In this document: positions 1 through 12,800 of the stretch, one piece after another
Position numbering within the stretch: the first letter of the stretch is position 1
Layout of the letters: each line of letters starts with the position of its first letter
DNA from: Gliomastix tumulicola
Taxonomy: Eukaryota; Ascomycota; Sordariomycetes; Hypocreales; Bionectriaceae
DNA: 64,000 nucleotides
Assembly: GCA_001599755.1 (NCBI GenBank)
Contig: BCHX01000001.1
Coordinates: 4,402,001 to 4,466,000 of the forward strand
Direction: 5' to 3'
Position numbers and translations under genes: made by a program
Notes under the pieces: generated by a model
What the model saw: the letters and a program-made list of their open reading frames with translations, nothing else
Told to the model about the DNA's origin: nothing
Databases searched by the model: none

Positions 1-664
1 AGGAGACGTAGCACACAATCACGGGAAGAAAGTGGCAGGACTGTGGAATACGGAGGAGAGGAAAGGCGACGGAAAGTACAATCCTCTCAGTCATAATGTC
101 GAAGGTAGCAATCCGTTTGCTGCAACGGTCTGGGAGGGCGAGCTGTTACGGAAGCACTTCTCGCCAAAGGTACGAGACGGCGTCAAATTGTTAGAAAAGA
201 GCATCTCGCAAGTATGATAGAGCGCCTTAATTGATCCCGCAAAGTACTCTAACAACCGAGAACTCCTCGCTCCGGTGATTTGCTAGCCAGTCCAGATGTT
301 AAATCTCAAACCTACGTACAGGGGGGACATTGTGCCTTGCGCCGCCATCCCTGTTGTTCTTCCCTGCGATGTGTCTAGCCTCGACCATTTCTTCCGTGCA
401 CCCTTTTTGTGTCTACAGTCTGATCTCCCAGATTTGCTCCTCGTCAATATGCCATCGTCCACCAAAATCCCGTGCACAAACGTTACTTTGTTCCGCTCCT
501 CTGTGACATGGACTCAACGTGACGCCCAGAGCGAGGATGCCAGTCCCTGCTTTGGCTTACGGGCGGGGCGTGCAGCCGGCGTGCTTGACTGAGATGCCCG
601 AGATGACATGAACAGATTTTTCGTGTTCACGGGGAATGTTTGAGGTTGGTCTGTAAAGATATTG
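1..664. other. No gene recognised (left edge)
   Basis: Only short open frames of under 100 codons occur, with no recognisable domain. The right part is probably the 3' untranslated and terminator region of the minus-strand gene that ends at 665. Confidence 0.4.
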
Positions 665-2304
665 TTAGTCCAATAAAGATGCTCCGGGTTGTAGATATTG
701 CTCGGTGGTCTCACTGGAAGAGCTCGCTGTAGCATTGCTTGGCATGGGTCCAAAGACAGAACCGCCGGCATTCTGGGGTCCGTCGAGTGACGGCTGCATA
801 AAAATCCCAGTTGTGGGTGCGGCCCAGCGTGAGGATCCCAGCCCAGGCTGTTGAGAAGCGGAATTGTGCTGAGGAGGCTGAGGAGCTGCCTGCAACACAG
901 CATGATGGTTCGATCTACCAGGCACGAATTCGCTAAATTGTGGCCTTTGAGCCTGATCCGCGGAGGTCTTTCTGCCCTCGCCTCCGTGCTGTACAGGAGT
1001 TGGCTGAGAGGGCGGCGCCTGGATGGGGGCAGCTTGAGTAGGGGCCACCTGCACAGGAGCCGTCCGGATAGGGGCTGCCTGCACGGGAGCCGCCTGGATA
1101 GGAGTCGCCTTGACAGGAGCCACTTGGGCGGGAGCAGCCTGGATTGGAGCCGCTTGGGTGGGAGCAGCCTGGATTGGAGCTGCTTGGGTAGGTTTCTTCT
1201 GAGCAGGAGTTGTCGGAATGGGTGTCGTCTGGGCGGAAGCCGTCTGAACAGGTGCCGGCCTGGCTGAGTCTGGAGATTGATTCTTCGACGGACTCGCCTT
1301 CGCCTCAGACGTGGCACTGACCAGGCCTCGGGGTGCAAACTTGAGAAAGTTTCCCCAGATGTTGACGTCTTGAGAGAAGGTACCAGCCTTGGCAGTTGAA
1401 GGTTGGGCTGAACCCGACTGACCAGTGGAGGGAGAGCTGACAGCGCTCGCCTGGGTTGGAGTCTGGATATCTCTCTGCGGAGTAGATGCAGTCGGCTGGG
1501 TAGCAGTCGGCTGAGTAGCAGTCGGCTGAGTAGCAATCGGCGGAGTAGCAATCGGCTGAGTAACAATCGGCTGAGTAGCAGCCTGGGGGGTTTTCAGAGG
1601 GCGTTGAGCAGATGGGGCGGGCTGAACCGTAGGCTGGACAGGTGCAGGCTTGGGCTTGGAGAGCGCCAGAGCCTCCAGTTTCTCAGCAATGCGGTCCTTT
1701 CGTTCCTTTTCGAGCTTAAGCTCAGGTTCTAGTTGCTTGGCTCTGGCCTCATGCGCTTCGCCCTGCATCTTTTGCTGAAAGTTTTGCTTTCTAGGGACCT
1801 GAGGGCCCTGAGCAGGAGGCTGAGTATGAGAAGACGGAGGCTGTGCCATGGGAGGTTTTGTCTCCATCTCTAATCAATCAGTCAGAAATATGTTTGATCG
1901 GATGAGGAGCTCGCCGTGGTCTTACTCGAAGCAGGAGGATTGACGGGTTTATCCTGGCGGTTCAAAAAGTCGAGCGCGGCGCTCATGACCGGTGGTCCCT
2001 TCGATTTGTTGTTACTCTCATGTGCGACGAAGCTGCCGGCGCTCGGGTAGTTCCGCATACTGACATTTGGGACGCCTCGAGCCGAGGTGGAAGGGGGAGG
2101 GTGAGCCTGGTATTTGAAAGGCTGGGCAGAGGAGGTCTTCTTCTTCGATTCTTGTGAAGTTATTAGCAAAGGAGAAGCACCCCGTTTATCAGAATGATTA
2201 CTCTTGACCCCTCCGTAGGTGTCCTGCTTTCCGCTAGACTTGAAGCTTCTGGCGAGCTCGAGAGCATCCTTTAGCCTGTCCGCGTCCTTGAAGCCAGAAG
2301 CCAT
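665..2304 (-). CDS. Low-complexity Ala/Gln/Pro-rich hypothetical protein (2 exons)
   Basis: I do not recognise the family. The model is join(665..1869,1926..2304) on the minus strand. A 56-nt intron (GTAAGA donor, CTGAC branch, TTAG acceptor) joins an N-terminal exon starting MASGFKDADRLK to the METKPPMAQPP reading frame in the correct phase, giving 527 residues. The middle holds a Lys/Glu/Arg-rich, probably helical stretch, then degenerate short repeats of the type AAPIQAAPTQ (minus strand of roughly 1020-1260) and a TQPTATQP block (about 1485-1570). There is no signal peptide or membrane segment. The composition fits an intrinsically disordered nuclear or cytoplasmic protein, but no function can be assigned. 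The repeat bias keeps a second minus-strand frame open across the same region (514-1566); it is almost certainly a shadow. The first ATG after a purine/pyrimidine-rich leader was chosen as the start. Confidence 0.72.
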
Positions 2305-3454
2305 TTTCGCTTGTCGCTCAACGCCAAACGCGTCGACACGTATCTTGGTGAAGGAATCCGGAACGCGGGGAGGACGTCCGACGCGACGAGGCGAGTGAGG
2401 TAACTATGCCAAAGACGTGGGTGTGTGGGCAGAAGATTGAACACAGCCCCAAGCAGGCAGGCAGCACGATGCAACTTTGCGAGAGACGAGAGAAGGGGAG
2501 AAGGAGAGAGAATGCGGCTGGATCGAAGCCAGAGTCTCGCGCGGAGATCCAATGGTGGGTGAGCCTAATGATGAGAGAGTGTGACAGTGATTTGGGATGA
2601 AGGTGAAAGGGAGGTGCAGGTGAAGGGGGAGTCGGGGCGAGAAAGAAGGAAAAAGAAGGAAAAAGAAAGGAAGGAGAAGGAAACAAATTGGCGAGGAAGG
2701 AGGTGGGCGGAGATCTCCTGCCTCCCAAATGCCACACACGTCAGGCCAGTGAATTTCCCAGATTGGGCCAATGATTTGCACTGCCCTCCAATACTCCCCG
2801 ATCTGCCCAGAGCAGTGCCTGCTGGGCGTGTCCCTGGAAACAGCACCTGAGTGCTGCAGTCGGTAGTCGCTCTGCAGGCTATCGAGATCCTGTCACTGTC
2901 GGCCTCGGCCACTGCCACCACCGTCCAAGGCTCCCCGGACCACTCCACGATATATACCGTTATCCAAGTACCACAGCACTATGAGTTCCACGGGCAGCGA
3001 GATTATCATTAGTAGAAAAAGGGAGCCTCACGGAAAATTCTGTGAGAGCGCTGTGACGTCGTCGTGGGTGGTGTGCCGGGCACAATGAGCGGGCGACGAC
3101 CAGTTGGTGAACTCGTCCACTCTAGAGAAATGAGCACGGATGAAGGAGGGGGAGATTGAAACTTGCCGGCCAGGATTGATCAGCGATCCCATATATTTCG
3201 CCTCGTACAAACATCCCCATCAACCTGGCGGTGTTCTGTAGGTAGCCGCTCATTATGGATTGCGTGGTCCAATCAAAACGGGATTCCCGTCATGAGGCTA
3301 ATCACTCCCGTTGCCACTCGATATGCAGCTGCCCGTGTCCAAGCCTTTTTCATAACTTCATTAAATTAAAATCTCCGGTGATTGCGGTACTCCCTTGCAC
3401 GCCAAACGCCGGGACGTTCAGAGGCGACAAAGTTTTCACTGCCGAGAATTGCGG
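2305..3454. other. Intergenic; promoter side of the 2304 gene, 3' side of POP3
   Basis: About 1.15 kb without a convincing gene. A strong purine tract on the + strand (about 2636-2692), which is CT-rich on the transcribed minus strand, lies about 330-390 bp upstream of the 2304 start and looks like a fungal pyrimidine-rich promoter or leader. POP3 ends at 3455, so the two genes are in tandem on the minus strand. Confidence 0.4.
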
Positions 3455-4375
3455 TCATGACAGGCGTATCTTCTTTGGTCCTACCGTCGTCTCCGTAGAG
3501 TTGATCTTCGCACTCTTGTAAGAACTAGATGCCTCCGCCCCGAGCCACGGCGCCTCTATTGGCGTTACTCTTTGCTTGACAAAATTCCACAGCGGGCCAG
3601 TCCCTGGTGCGTCTCGCCGTACAGCGATGGAAGAGACCCGCGCGACGTTGAGGCACCTACTCAGGCGTTCAGAGCTCGGTTTGGAGAATCCGACTAGTCT
3701 TGTCCGATCATCGACTTGAGATTTGGCACATGATGCGGCAACCATCTTCGGGAAGTGGCAATTGAACGTCGATGTCTGGTCCCCGCGAGCCACGAATACC
3801 ATAGCGTATTGTGACGTTGTATCCTGTTGAGAATCCTGAGCACTGCCTTCCGGTAAGGCAGCTGATTGAGTCGTTGATGAGGTTGTGTTTGCCACTAGAC
3901 TCCTCGTAATTCGACTTAATCCAACATCAACCATTCCACCGAGCTCAGGAGCGGGAGGGGTGGCGTCTAATGGATCTGTGCCGTTTGTTTTCGCCCGAGA
4001 CTTGGCCCGTTTGTCGGCTCTCTTCCCCTTCGATACTTTGACATGATTCCTACGGTGCTGTCCAATCGGGCGAAGAAGACTGCCATAGTAGTTAATAACA
4101 TTGCATACCTCAATACTGATCGATGACTGGCTACGGATGCAATGGAAGTGCATGATAACTGGATAGCAGGCACGGAACGTACCTGCAGAGAAGCTCCAAG
4201 ATTTCTTCCTGGTCAGCGGCAGAGATCTCTGGCCTGTTCCATACGTTAATAGATGCAATTTGAATGATCGCATGCTCGGAATTTAGGGCTCGCCATACCA
4301 CGGTGTACCAGAGAAAGGAGTGTCAAGCTGGTGTACGGTCTTCTTTCGAAGGGCTGGCTGTGAATCGGCAGGCAT
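3455..4375 (-). CDS. POP3: RNase P/RNase MRP protein subunit POP3
   Basis: POP3 is a protein subunit of nuclear RNase P and RNase MRP, which mature tRNA 5' ends and process pre-rRNA. The three-exon model is join(3455..4079,4183..4233,4299..4375), 250 residues. Seen in sequence: the N-terminal KTVHQLDTPFS followed across intron 1 (65 nt, GTATGG donor) by WPEISAADQEEILELL, then across intron 2 (103 nt, GTACGT donor, TTAAC branch) by LLRPIGQHRRNHV. A basic stretch (KGKRADKRAKSRAK), VDVGLSRITRSL, YAMVFVARGDQ, RLVGFSKP and a PWL near the C-terminus follow. These blocks match my recall of fungal POP3 proteins in order. Splice phases are consistent at both junctions and the start is the first in-frame ATG. 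It is transcribed away from the large USP gene across a 2.4-kb divergent region. The first intron donor is less certain than the second. Confidence 0.87.
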
Positions 4376-6831
4376 GACGGGGGGGCTCTCCACAAGCTGT
4401 CACGAGGGTAGCAGTGCGCTGATAAAATGTCTGAGACGTAAGCAAGGACAGAAGCTATCGCCTGGTCGCTCCTCTAGATGAGTGTCGTTGCTGAGGCTGA
4501 ACAGTTCAGTGACTCTGAGATTTCAAAGTGGGCCAGAAGCTTCACTGTCACAATGTGACTCCAGCTTAGGTAGCGTTGGGGTGCCATTCTTCAAGGATAA
4601 CACCCCGCCAGCCCCTCGGGCGCCTAAATCCACACACACCAAAGTCTACCTTTTTCAAACCAGCCTAAGTTACCCTACAGAGCAACAACAGCATCCTAGG
4701 GCCGGATCGAGTACTGAGATATGCCGAAGGGCTTCTATTGAGGGATCATGAAAAAGAGCGCTGTTTGTTAAACGGCTCACCACGTTTAGGGCCGTCCTTG
4801 TGCATCGGTGAGGCACTTACTGGTGGTGCCGCAATCTCGCATTCTCGTACTCGTACAGACAACGACATCATGACATGACACTCCAGAAGCGGGGCAGCAG
4901 GACCAGCTGGGCGGTGAGCTCGACGGAAGACATCCATGACCAGGTCGGACAGGTAGGAATTGCCAAGTTGATTGACTCAAGCACAATGGATCCTCCAGGG
5001 AAGACGGACAAGGAGATTTGCTTTCCCCTCGAGCCGGCGCTAAAGTTCTAAGATCGTCTGGCGGTAGATCTCGCCATATTTATTGACTTGTCAATAGTGG
5101 CAGCATGGGCCGAGAGGCTGGGCGAGCTGTTAATTTTCCGGCAACACTTAGTATTTACAGAGCAGGTCGCCTGCGGCTCCGCGAGGCTTGCCTGCAGGAG
5201 AAAATTGATTGGGGAGGAGGGGCTTGGCCCTCTTCACCGTGACATTTCACGCACTTCGAGGCGCTGTGCCAGTTCTTCGAAGTGCATATTGCTTCTGTTC
5301 TTGCTCGTACTGTGTTATGTGGACGCCCCCTCCCCGCTCTTGAGATGCCCCACTTCGCGTCGCCTCCCGTGATTGGGGCCTGGGCCATCACGAAAATCAG
5401 ATTGGATGGCGGGCAGCTCTGCGCCTCCCATCCCGAACGTGCCTGGAAATGACAAATACCTGAATGTCCCGTGTCTTGGAAAGATACCGGCGTACAGTGA
5501 ATTGGCTGCCCTGCAGTGACCTCATCAGCTCTGGAAGCGCACCCAATAACTGTAAGTGTGCTGTATTAAGGACCCGCCACAGCCACGACCAGCCCGCAGT
5601 GAGCGACCCGAAAAGACCTGGCGGGGAGCTAAGGTCCTTGGAACCTTAGAAACACCACTGGGACTCTCACTGAGCGAACCACCAGCGCCTCCCGACCGTC
5701 TGGCAGCAGCAAGAACCTCCGTGCCTCCCACCCCCACTGCCCTCCAGCGCCAGGTTGCTTCTCGAGCACCGCGTCATTCTACGGCCCCTTCCATCCACTC
5801 TTCTTTTTCTCCTTCCTCAGGGCAAACCTGACTGTGCAACAAACACATCGGTGCGGACGGATCTGCCTGTCCTCACAAGCTCTCATCCCACGGTTCCTAC
5901 TTCATCGTTTTCTCTCTCCCACTTTCTCCATCTCAACCAACACTTTCTACCAGCCCCTCCTGTGGTCGTCGCATTGGTACTTCCACAGTCCGATACAGCA
6001 CTTTAGGGCGGGCAATCCTCATTGCGGCCTCCTGGCATCGACAGCAAAGCGCACCTATCCATCCTCATCCATCGCAGCTCATTGATTGATACGCCGATTC
6101 CTATCATCGCAAGGTAAGCCGCCGTTCCTTCTTCATTCCATCGCAAGCCTCAGCGCGATCCCCCACCACCTGCTAGTTACCTAGTACCTGGCAATTTTGC
6201 TGGGGACGGGATTCCCAAGCTTCAAAGCTCGTGGTCGCCCGCCCCTCTCCCCCGCCTTGTCACTCCCTGCTACGCTAGCCTGCAAAGGTACATGCTTCAG
6301 CAGGCCTAGGCCTTACACAACGCACGACAAGGCAGCCCTGGGAAGTCAACCAGGTGGGAGCTACCCCTCAAGTCCCACACAAGCAATTCACGTTGCCTAC
6401 TACTACTACTACCCGAACCTGTTGTCTCCAATCCCACGCAGCGCTGTCAAAACCTTCCTCAACCGTTCTGCTGCATCATTTACCGGCACTGTGCCCTTTC
6501 TCCTCCTTGTTTCCCGCTTTCCCGCTTCTTGAGGCTGTGCTGTTTATTCGCTCCACTCCCTTCTTTCCAGCCTGTCACTTCTAGCCCAGCGCGCACACTG
6601 TGGTTCAGACGAAGCTCAGATTTGAAGATTTCCACCTTCACCATCGCATCGCGTCTTGCCGCCACCCCCTGTCCGCCTCGACAAGCAATTCTTCCGTCCT
6701 ATCTACTATCTACCTTGGAAGCCACATGTTAATATCCCATAGCTGCCGCCCGGCCGGCTATCTCGACGCTCCGACGTCCCTTCGACTGCTGGCTGTGCGC
6801 TGCTTCCGTGTCTCGCTTCGGCCTCAGCCAA
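4376..6831. promoter_or_regulatory. Long divergent intergenic region between POP3 and the USP gene
   Basis: About 2.45 kb with no supportable coding gene. From about 5780 to 6700 the + strand is strongly CT-rich, typical of promoters and long 5' leaders of fungal genes, and fits a long untranslated leader for the USP gene. A canonical donor-like GTAAGC lies at about 6113, so a 5'-UTR intron is possible; no acceptor was pinned down. Individual operators cannot be assigned. Confidence 0.4.
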
Positions 6832-9800
6832 ATGGACCTCAAAACCGATTCGTCAGACCCGCCAAGACGCACCACCTCGCCTGAAGTCTCGACTCGCCCT
6901 AATCCCTTCGACGATAGTGACGTCGCGTCTCGCAAACGACGGCGGACTTCGTTATCGGGATCGCCTTCCCGGTCCGTCGACGGCAGCGATCCCCTGCGCC
7001 ATGCTCTTGAACCTACCGACTCCCCGATCGTGGACGACGAAGCCTCCGACGGCGCCATGAACATCGACAACCGCCCCACGACTCCCAAGACCCCCGAGCC
7101 GCAGACAGCGTCCGACCACCAGAATCAGGACCCTCCGTCGAGCAAGATGACCATCAACTTGCGTAAAATTGCACAGGCCGACGGCTCTCTGCCTGACTCC
7201 CCCTCGGCGTCGGTGCCGATGGCCACCGTCGACGTCGACGCCGACGCCGACGCCGACAACAGCAATCAGCAAGATATACATAACGGGCTAACCTTTGCTG
7301 ATATGGGTCCCATCGACACGGGAAGCTCGCCTCCTTCGTCCCTTTCATCGGGAAGCCCCCCGGTCGAGCTCGTCACCATCCCGGACAATGATGAGGACAA
7401 TATATTCGATGCTCCAGTCGAAGACATCACGTTGGGTGGCCAAGAACGGTATTATCCGGATCCTACTGACAGGTTCCCTTACCATGATATGCACGAGCAC
7501 CGCCTGGACACTGTGATTCGTCTTGTTCAATATATCGCCCAGAGTACGTCGTTCCGAAGCCACCTCTCGCAATATTAGACATGGCACCCGTGGCTAACTT
7601 CAACTAGATCAAGTACTCGATGATAATATTATCATCACTACACAGAGCTGGCTCCGAGAGTTCTTGGGATTCATGAGGACTTCGTCTCCGACAAGGCTGA
7701 GACAGTCTCTCCTGGCGCATAGAGACATGTGGCTGAGATACCCCGAAATCCCTTTGGCTATGAACAACAGGAAGTATGTAACTCCCTCGAAACCCTGTCC
7801 TTGGCGATGCTGACCGTTGTAGGCCACCTCTTCACCTAGAACCAGACTACCGCCCGATTATTCTGGACTTTTACCGCGACTTGGTCCAAGTTACGGCTCA
7901 TCTCGTCTACCTGGACATTACCACCCTGCAACTGAACGCCCGCCAGGACATTGCAACAGCAAGCGAGAAGCAATGCCCGGTCCTGTTTTCTGGGAATTTT
8001 CTTCACAGTGTGTATTTTCTCACACGTCGCGAGCCGCTGTTAGACGACGACAGGAGCCTCTCCCCGTCCCAAGGTGACAAGGCACATCTTCTCCGAAAGC
8101 TCGAGACCAGTACGGATGGCAACCTTGACAAGCTCATTGAGCTTATAACGCTACTGCTCCGCGTGCTACCAAGTTTTCCAAGGCTCGTCATCACTCTAGC
8201 GCATGTAGCTAGTGTGCTGTCGAACCTGATGCAGGTGGCTCTGCATCGGTCAACGAACGGTTCCGTCGAGGAGCGATTGGTCGCCGCCTCTCAGCTTGAA
8301 CGCACGCACGTCTTGTGGACAGAGATGTCACAGGCACTGGATGGGCTCATTGAGCGTTCAGTGTCTCAGCTTCACAGCGACACCATGTCTTGCATTACCA
8401 CGGCCCTCTCAAGCATTCTCAAATCTTGCCTCCGTGGCTCGCACCAGTCGGCTATTGAGCTCAAGGAGAGCCACCACCGTCTGCATCCAGAGTTACCCGT
8501 CGACTGGGTGGGCGAGGCCATAGGGCATGAATGGCGTTTCCAGGTCTTTGGGAAGCTCATCAGGTCTAGCCAAATGCAGCTCCGAGTCTGGGCCGTTACG
8601 ACCATGTGCAATGAGCTTGTTGCAGTTTGGAAACGGTTTCAGGACGTGCCGGAGCATCCTATGCTCAAGCACCTCGCGGACTGCCTTCTCCGCAGCGCCC
8701 TGATCGAGTATATTCTTGGCTCGAACTGTCACCCGGAAATCATTGCTGAGAGCGCAAACATTGTCGGGTTTCTGGTTGTTACAAGAACATACCAGCAGCA
8801 GCACACAGACCGCTTCTGGCATAATATTACCTGCAGCCAGGATCCGAGGGTGGCAGACGCCTTGGTGCGCATGCTTGTCACAATCATAAACATCTTCGAC
8901 CAGAGCCACTTGTTGGAGTTTTGTAACAAGTTTCTCGACCTGCCTGTCGAAGATTTCACGATGCCAATGCACAAGCTCTGGGATGCTGTCCTCAACCAGT
9001 TGATGGACAAGTCGCAGAAGGACGGCGGATTTCTCGACTACTTGCCATACAGCCTCTGCCTGAAGCTGCTCAGAGAGTTTTCGCTCACCAGCAGCGGAAA
9101 CCAGGCTGCTGTTCCGGAACTCCAGCGCGTCGTGATGCAGAAGTTTAAGGACTTGCTGACTTTCGGGCCGGACCCATCCGGTCGCACAATGCTTTACGCC
9201 AGCTGTCTGGATGACATCGCAAAGAAGTCTGCTACCAGCCTGGGCAGTCTTTGGGCTCTGATGATCGCCATCAGTCCTGCTGTCGAACGTGAGGTCTGTA
9301 GCTTGTCAAAAGAATTTTCACTGCCGGAACTTGTCATTGGCGAGCTTGAGGCGGCCATCGAATCTAATGACTCAGAGACGCCGCCTCCAGTGCTCTGGGG
9401 AAGCATGAACCACCCACGACGGGAATTGATCATGAACGTCGTGCTGTTCATGCCCGACGTCTTGGATGAAAAGCTTGGGGGCAAGCTTTGGGACCTCCTC
9501 GTGGGCCCTCGCTCTCCAACTTCGAACGATCGCGAGGCCGGATGGCAGATTCTCAATGAGGTTGTCGCAAGGTCTGAGGCGAAGAATCCGTTCACCAGGA
9601 CATGCTTGACACAGCGTCTGCCCCGACTCCCGCCACACTGTTTTTGTGTCGGGCTCCTGGACTTTGTCAAGAAGGAGGTATCGAAGCTCTTGCACATTGC
9701 CCCGGACTTCCAGCTCGATGACGAACAAGCCGTCAAGTCCAGCTGTCTAGAGCAGCTTTGGACCATCATTCTCACTGCGGAAGAGTTTCAGTTGGCTGGC

Positions 9801-12800
9801 CAGGCCATTCACTTTCTTACGGTGGATGTCTATATGTCCTCCACTGTGGTGAGCCGCTACCCTGCTCCTCGCCTACAACAAGGCCACGCCCTTGTTGTAA
9901 ACAGGTGCTTCTCCCAACTCAAAGATGCTGCGGAACGAATTCAAGCAGCCGAAAGCATCGACGAAGCCGTAAACAACGGGGAAGCGATGGTTGTCGTGGA
10001 GAGCGGCGACGAGATGGCGCAGTATGAACGTACCTTCACAAGATCGTTGCAGCTGTTGAGATACTTCCTGGAAATCTATCAAGCCCGCCCGGAGCTTTCA
10101 ACACCAGACCTGAGAGCTCTGATGTCCCGGCTTCCATCACAAGTGGAGGGGGATTCCGCCCAATTGAAGTATCAGTCGTTTGACGGTACTCTGCAAACCG
10201 AGATGAAACCACTGAACATCGGAAAGCGGAACACAGCTGCTTCTCTTCTGGCTAGTTTGAGTCAGGAGACAGGGTTTCAAAATTACAAGGCGTATTTCCG
10301 AGGCCGCGCCTTTCATCCTGACGTCCGGCAGCTTTGCAAGTCCCTAGAAGACTTGCAAATCCACGAGGGACTGATCCTGGTGAAGCGTACGGAGGAGAGG
10401 ACTAACGTTAGAGGCCGAGGGGTAAAGCTCGGATCTTCGGCCCTCCAGATTGACATCCTTCAGCATTTTGATGAACTGTGGCAATATCTCGACTTGAAAG
10501 AATCGCTCGCAACAGAGGTAAGCATCATCACGTTGCTGCCAACAAGCCGCACAGACACTGACTCTTGCAGATCTACCAATTTCTCATCAAGCTTCCTGCC
10601 AACTACCGCATATTGGAGTCATTCGAAGACGAAACGGCGTCCGCCGCTGATATCTTCCCGCCAGGACACCCCTTCAAAGCGCTCTACACTATCCACGCTC
10701 TCTACGAGTACAAGGATCTCACAAGTCAAGAGAGCTTATTGGACACCACTGAAGTAGGGCCTCGGGTATTTCCACGGCGCACAGCTGAGGAGGCGAAAGC
10801 AAGTTCCATATCTCTCATTGTACAGGCCCTGCCGTACGTTCAAACGCCGTCACGATACTCGCCGCCGATCCAGGCGAAGCTGGCGTCTACTTTGATGCAT
10901 ATTCTCGTCCAGTGGATACAGCAGGGCTCCAATCTCTCCGATCCTGAGACCAATGTCGACATCTCGTCTTGGGGCATTACCTCACCGGACGTTTTTGTCG
11001 ATATTCTGAGTCGCGCGACAACGTTGCTGAACGACGGATACTTCGAGGGGCTCATCCATACCCTCGAAGGACTCTTGTGGCTGGGCTTGCTTGATCCCAC
11101 CTTCTGGACCAGCGTTACTTCTCACGAAACATTCTTCAACGCTACGCGAACACTCATGCTCAACGAGAAGAAGTCGGTCAGGTTCATGGCTGAGAAGAAG
11201 ATTCGGGACGCCGTGACGCGGGAGGGAAGACTGGGCTCAAGGGTTTCCCACCAGATCTCCCAGTACTTTTGGGCCTTGGCCTCAGAGCTTGTGGAAGACG
11301 CTACGGATCATCCAGAGCGGTGCCAGGAGGCTTTCGAGCTGTCATTCTTCATCCTTCGTGACGCCAACAACAGGTGGTCGCAAGATATGAATTTCTCTGC
11401 CCTGGCTGCCAAGTTCAGTTCTCTCTTGATGAGGCATACCACATCCGAGGCAAGTTTGATCCTAATATTCCTGTATCACCGTTGAAGATGCTAACCGAGA
11501 CAATAAAGACGATCAGTCGCTTCACACCCCAGGATCCAGTAGCCAAGAACCTGTCCGAGCATCTCCTCCTATGCTTGCAGGCGGACGAATCAATCATTCG
11601 ATCTGGCTCCCTGCCACCCCAGCTGGGCGAGCAGCTATTCTGGAGGCATCTGTTCCCACAACCTCGCTCTACCTATGAAGAGCCAGTACCCATCGTGGTC
11701 CTCAACAGCGAAACGCGTGGCTTGCTGTCCAAGATCGTCTTCTTACTCTCAAAGCATGACCGAAACAAATTGGCCCAGCTTTTGAAGGACCTGGCATCCC
11801 TAGTGCCAGTCTTCACCTCGGACGAAGAAGAACCATACACGTACGAGCTGCCACAAGGGTTCGATCGATTCCGAGCGATTCGTTCTCCTTGCGGCTACGT
11901 TGGGCTGCGCAACCTATCAAACACTTGCTACCTCAACTCGTTGCTGACTCAATTGTTCATGAACGTACCGTTTCGCCATTTCCTGTTGTCGTCTAAAGTA
12001 CACGATGCAGACAACCCGCTCAACTTGATGTTTCAGACAAAGAAGCTGTTTGCGTTCATGCAAGAGAGTTACCGTCGCTTTGTGGATCCGGCTGACATGA
12101 TCTCATGCATCAAGACTTACGACGATACACTGATCGATATTCACAGCCAAATGGACGTTGATGAGTTCTACAACCTCCTCTTCGATCGCTGGGAGGGCCT
12201 CCTAGTCAGTCCAGTGGAAAAGCGAAAGTTCCGGTCATTTTTCGGAGGCCACCTAGTGCAGCAGGTCAAGTCCCAGGAGTGTGAGCACATTTCGGAACGG
12301 CTCGAGCCCTTCTCTGCCATTCAGTGCGATATCAAGGGCAAGACCTCGCTCGCAGAGAGTCTGCAGGCCTACGTCGACGGAGAGATCTTGGATGGAGACA
12401 ACAAATACAAGTGCTCCACCTGTGACCGCCACGTCGATGCCGTCAAGAGAGCATGCCTCAAAGACATACCCGACAATGTCATTTTCCATCTCAAACGCTT
12501 CGACTTCAACCTACGAACGCTCCAGAGGAGCAAGATCAACGACTACTTTTCGTTCCCAAGCAAGATTAATCTAGCCCCATATACCGTGGAGCACATTCGG
12601 GGCGAAGTGGTTGAAGAGGACATGTTTGAGCTCGTCGGTGTGCTGGTCCATGCTGGAACTGCTGAGTCTGGGCACTACTACTCATACATTCGGGAGCGCC
12701 CTTCAGAGGAAGGACGCGCTACTTGGGTCGAGTTCAATGACGATAACGTTTCGGCCTGGGATCCTTGCTTGATGGAAGCTTCTACGTTTGGAGGGACTAA

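Noticed and set aside
514..1566. 350-codon Leu/Arg-rich minus-strand frame overlapping the first gene
   Set aside because: It follows from codon bias of the Ala/Gln/Pro repeats in the real frame, lacks any domain, and the METKPP frame has a matching upstream exon and intron.
11374..11509. Frameshift mutation in the USP gene
   Set aside because: A GC-AG intron of normal size with a good branch point restores the frame, which is a simpler explanation.
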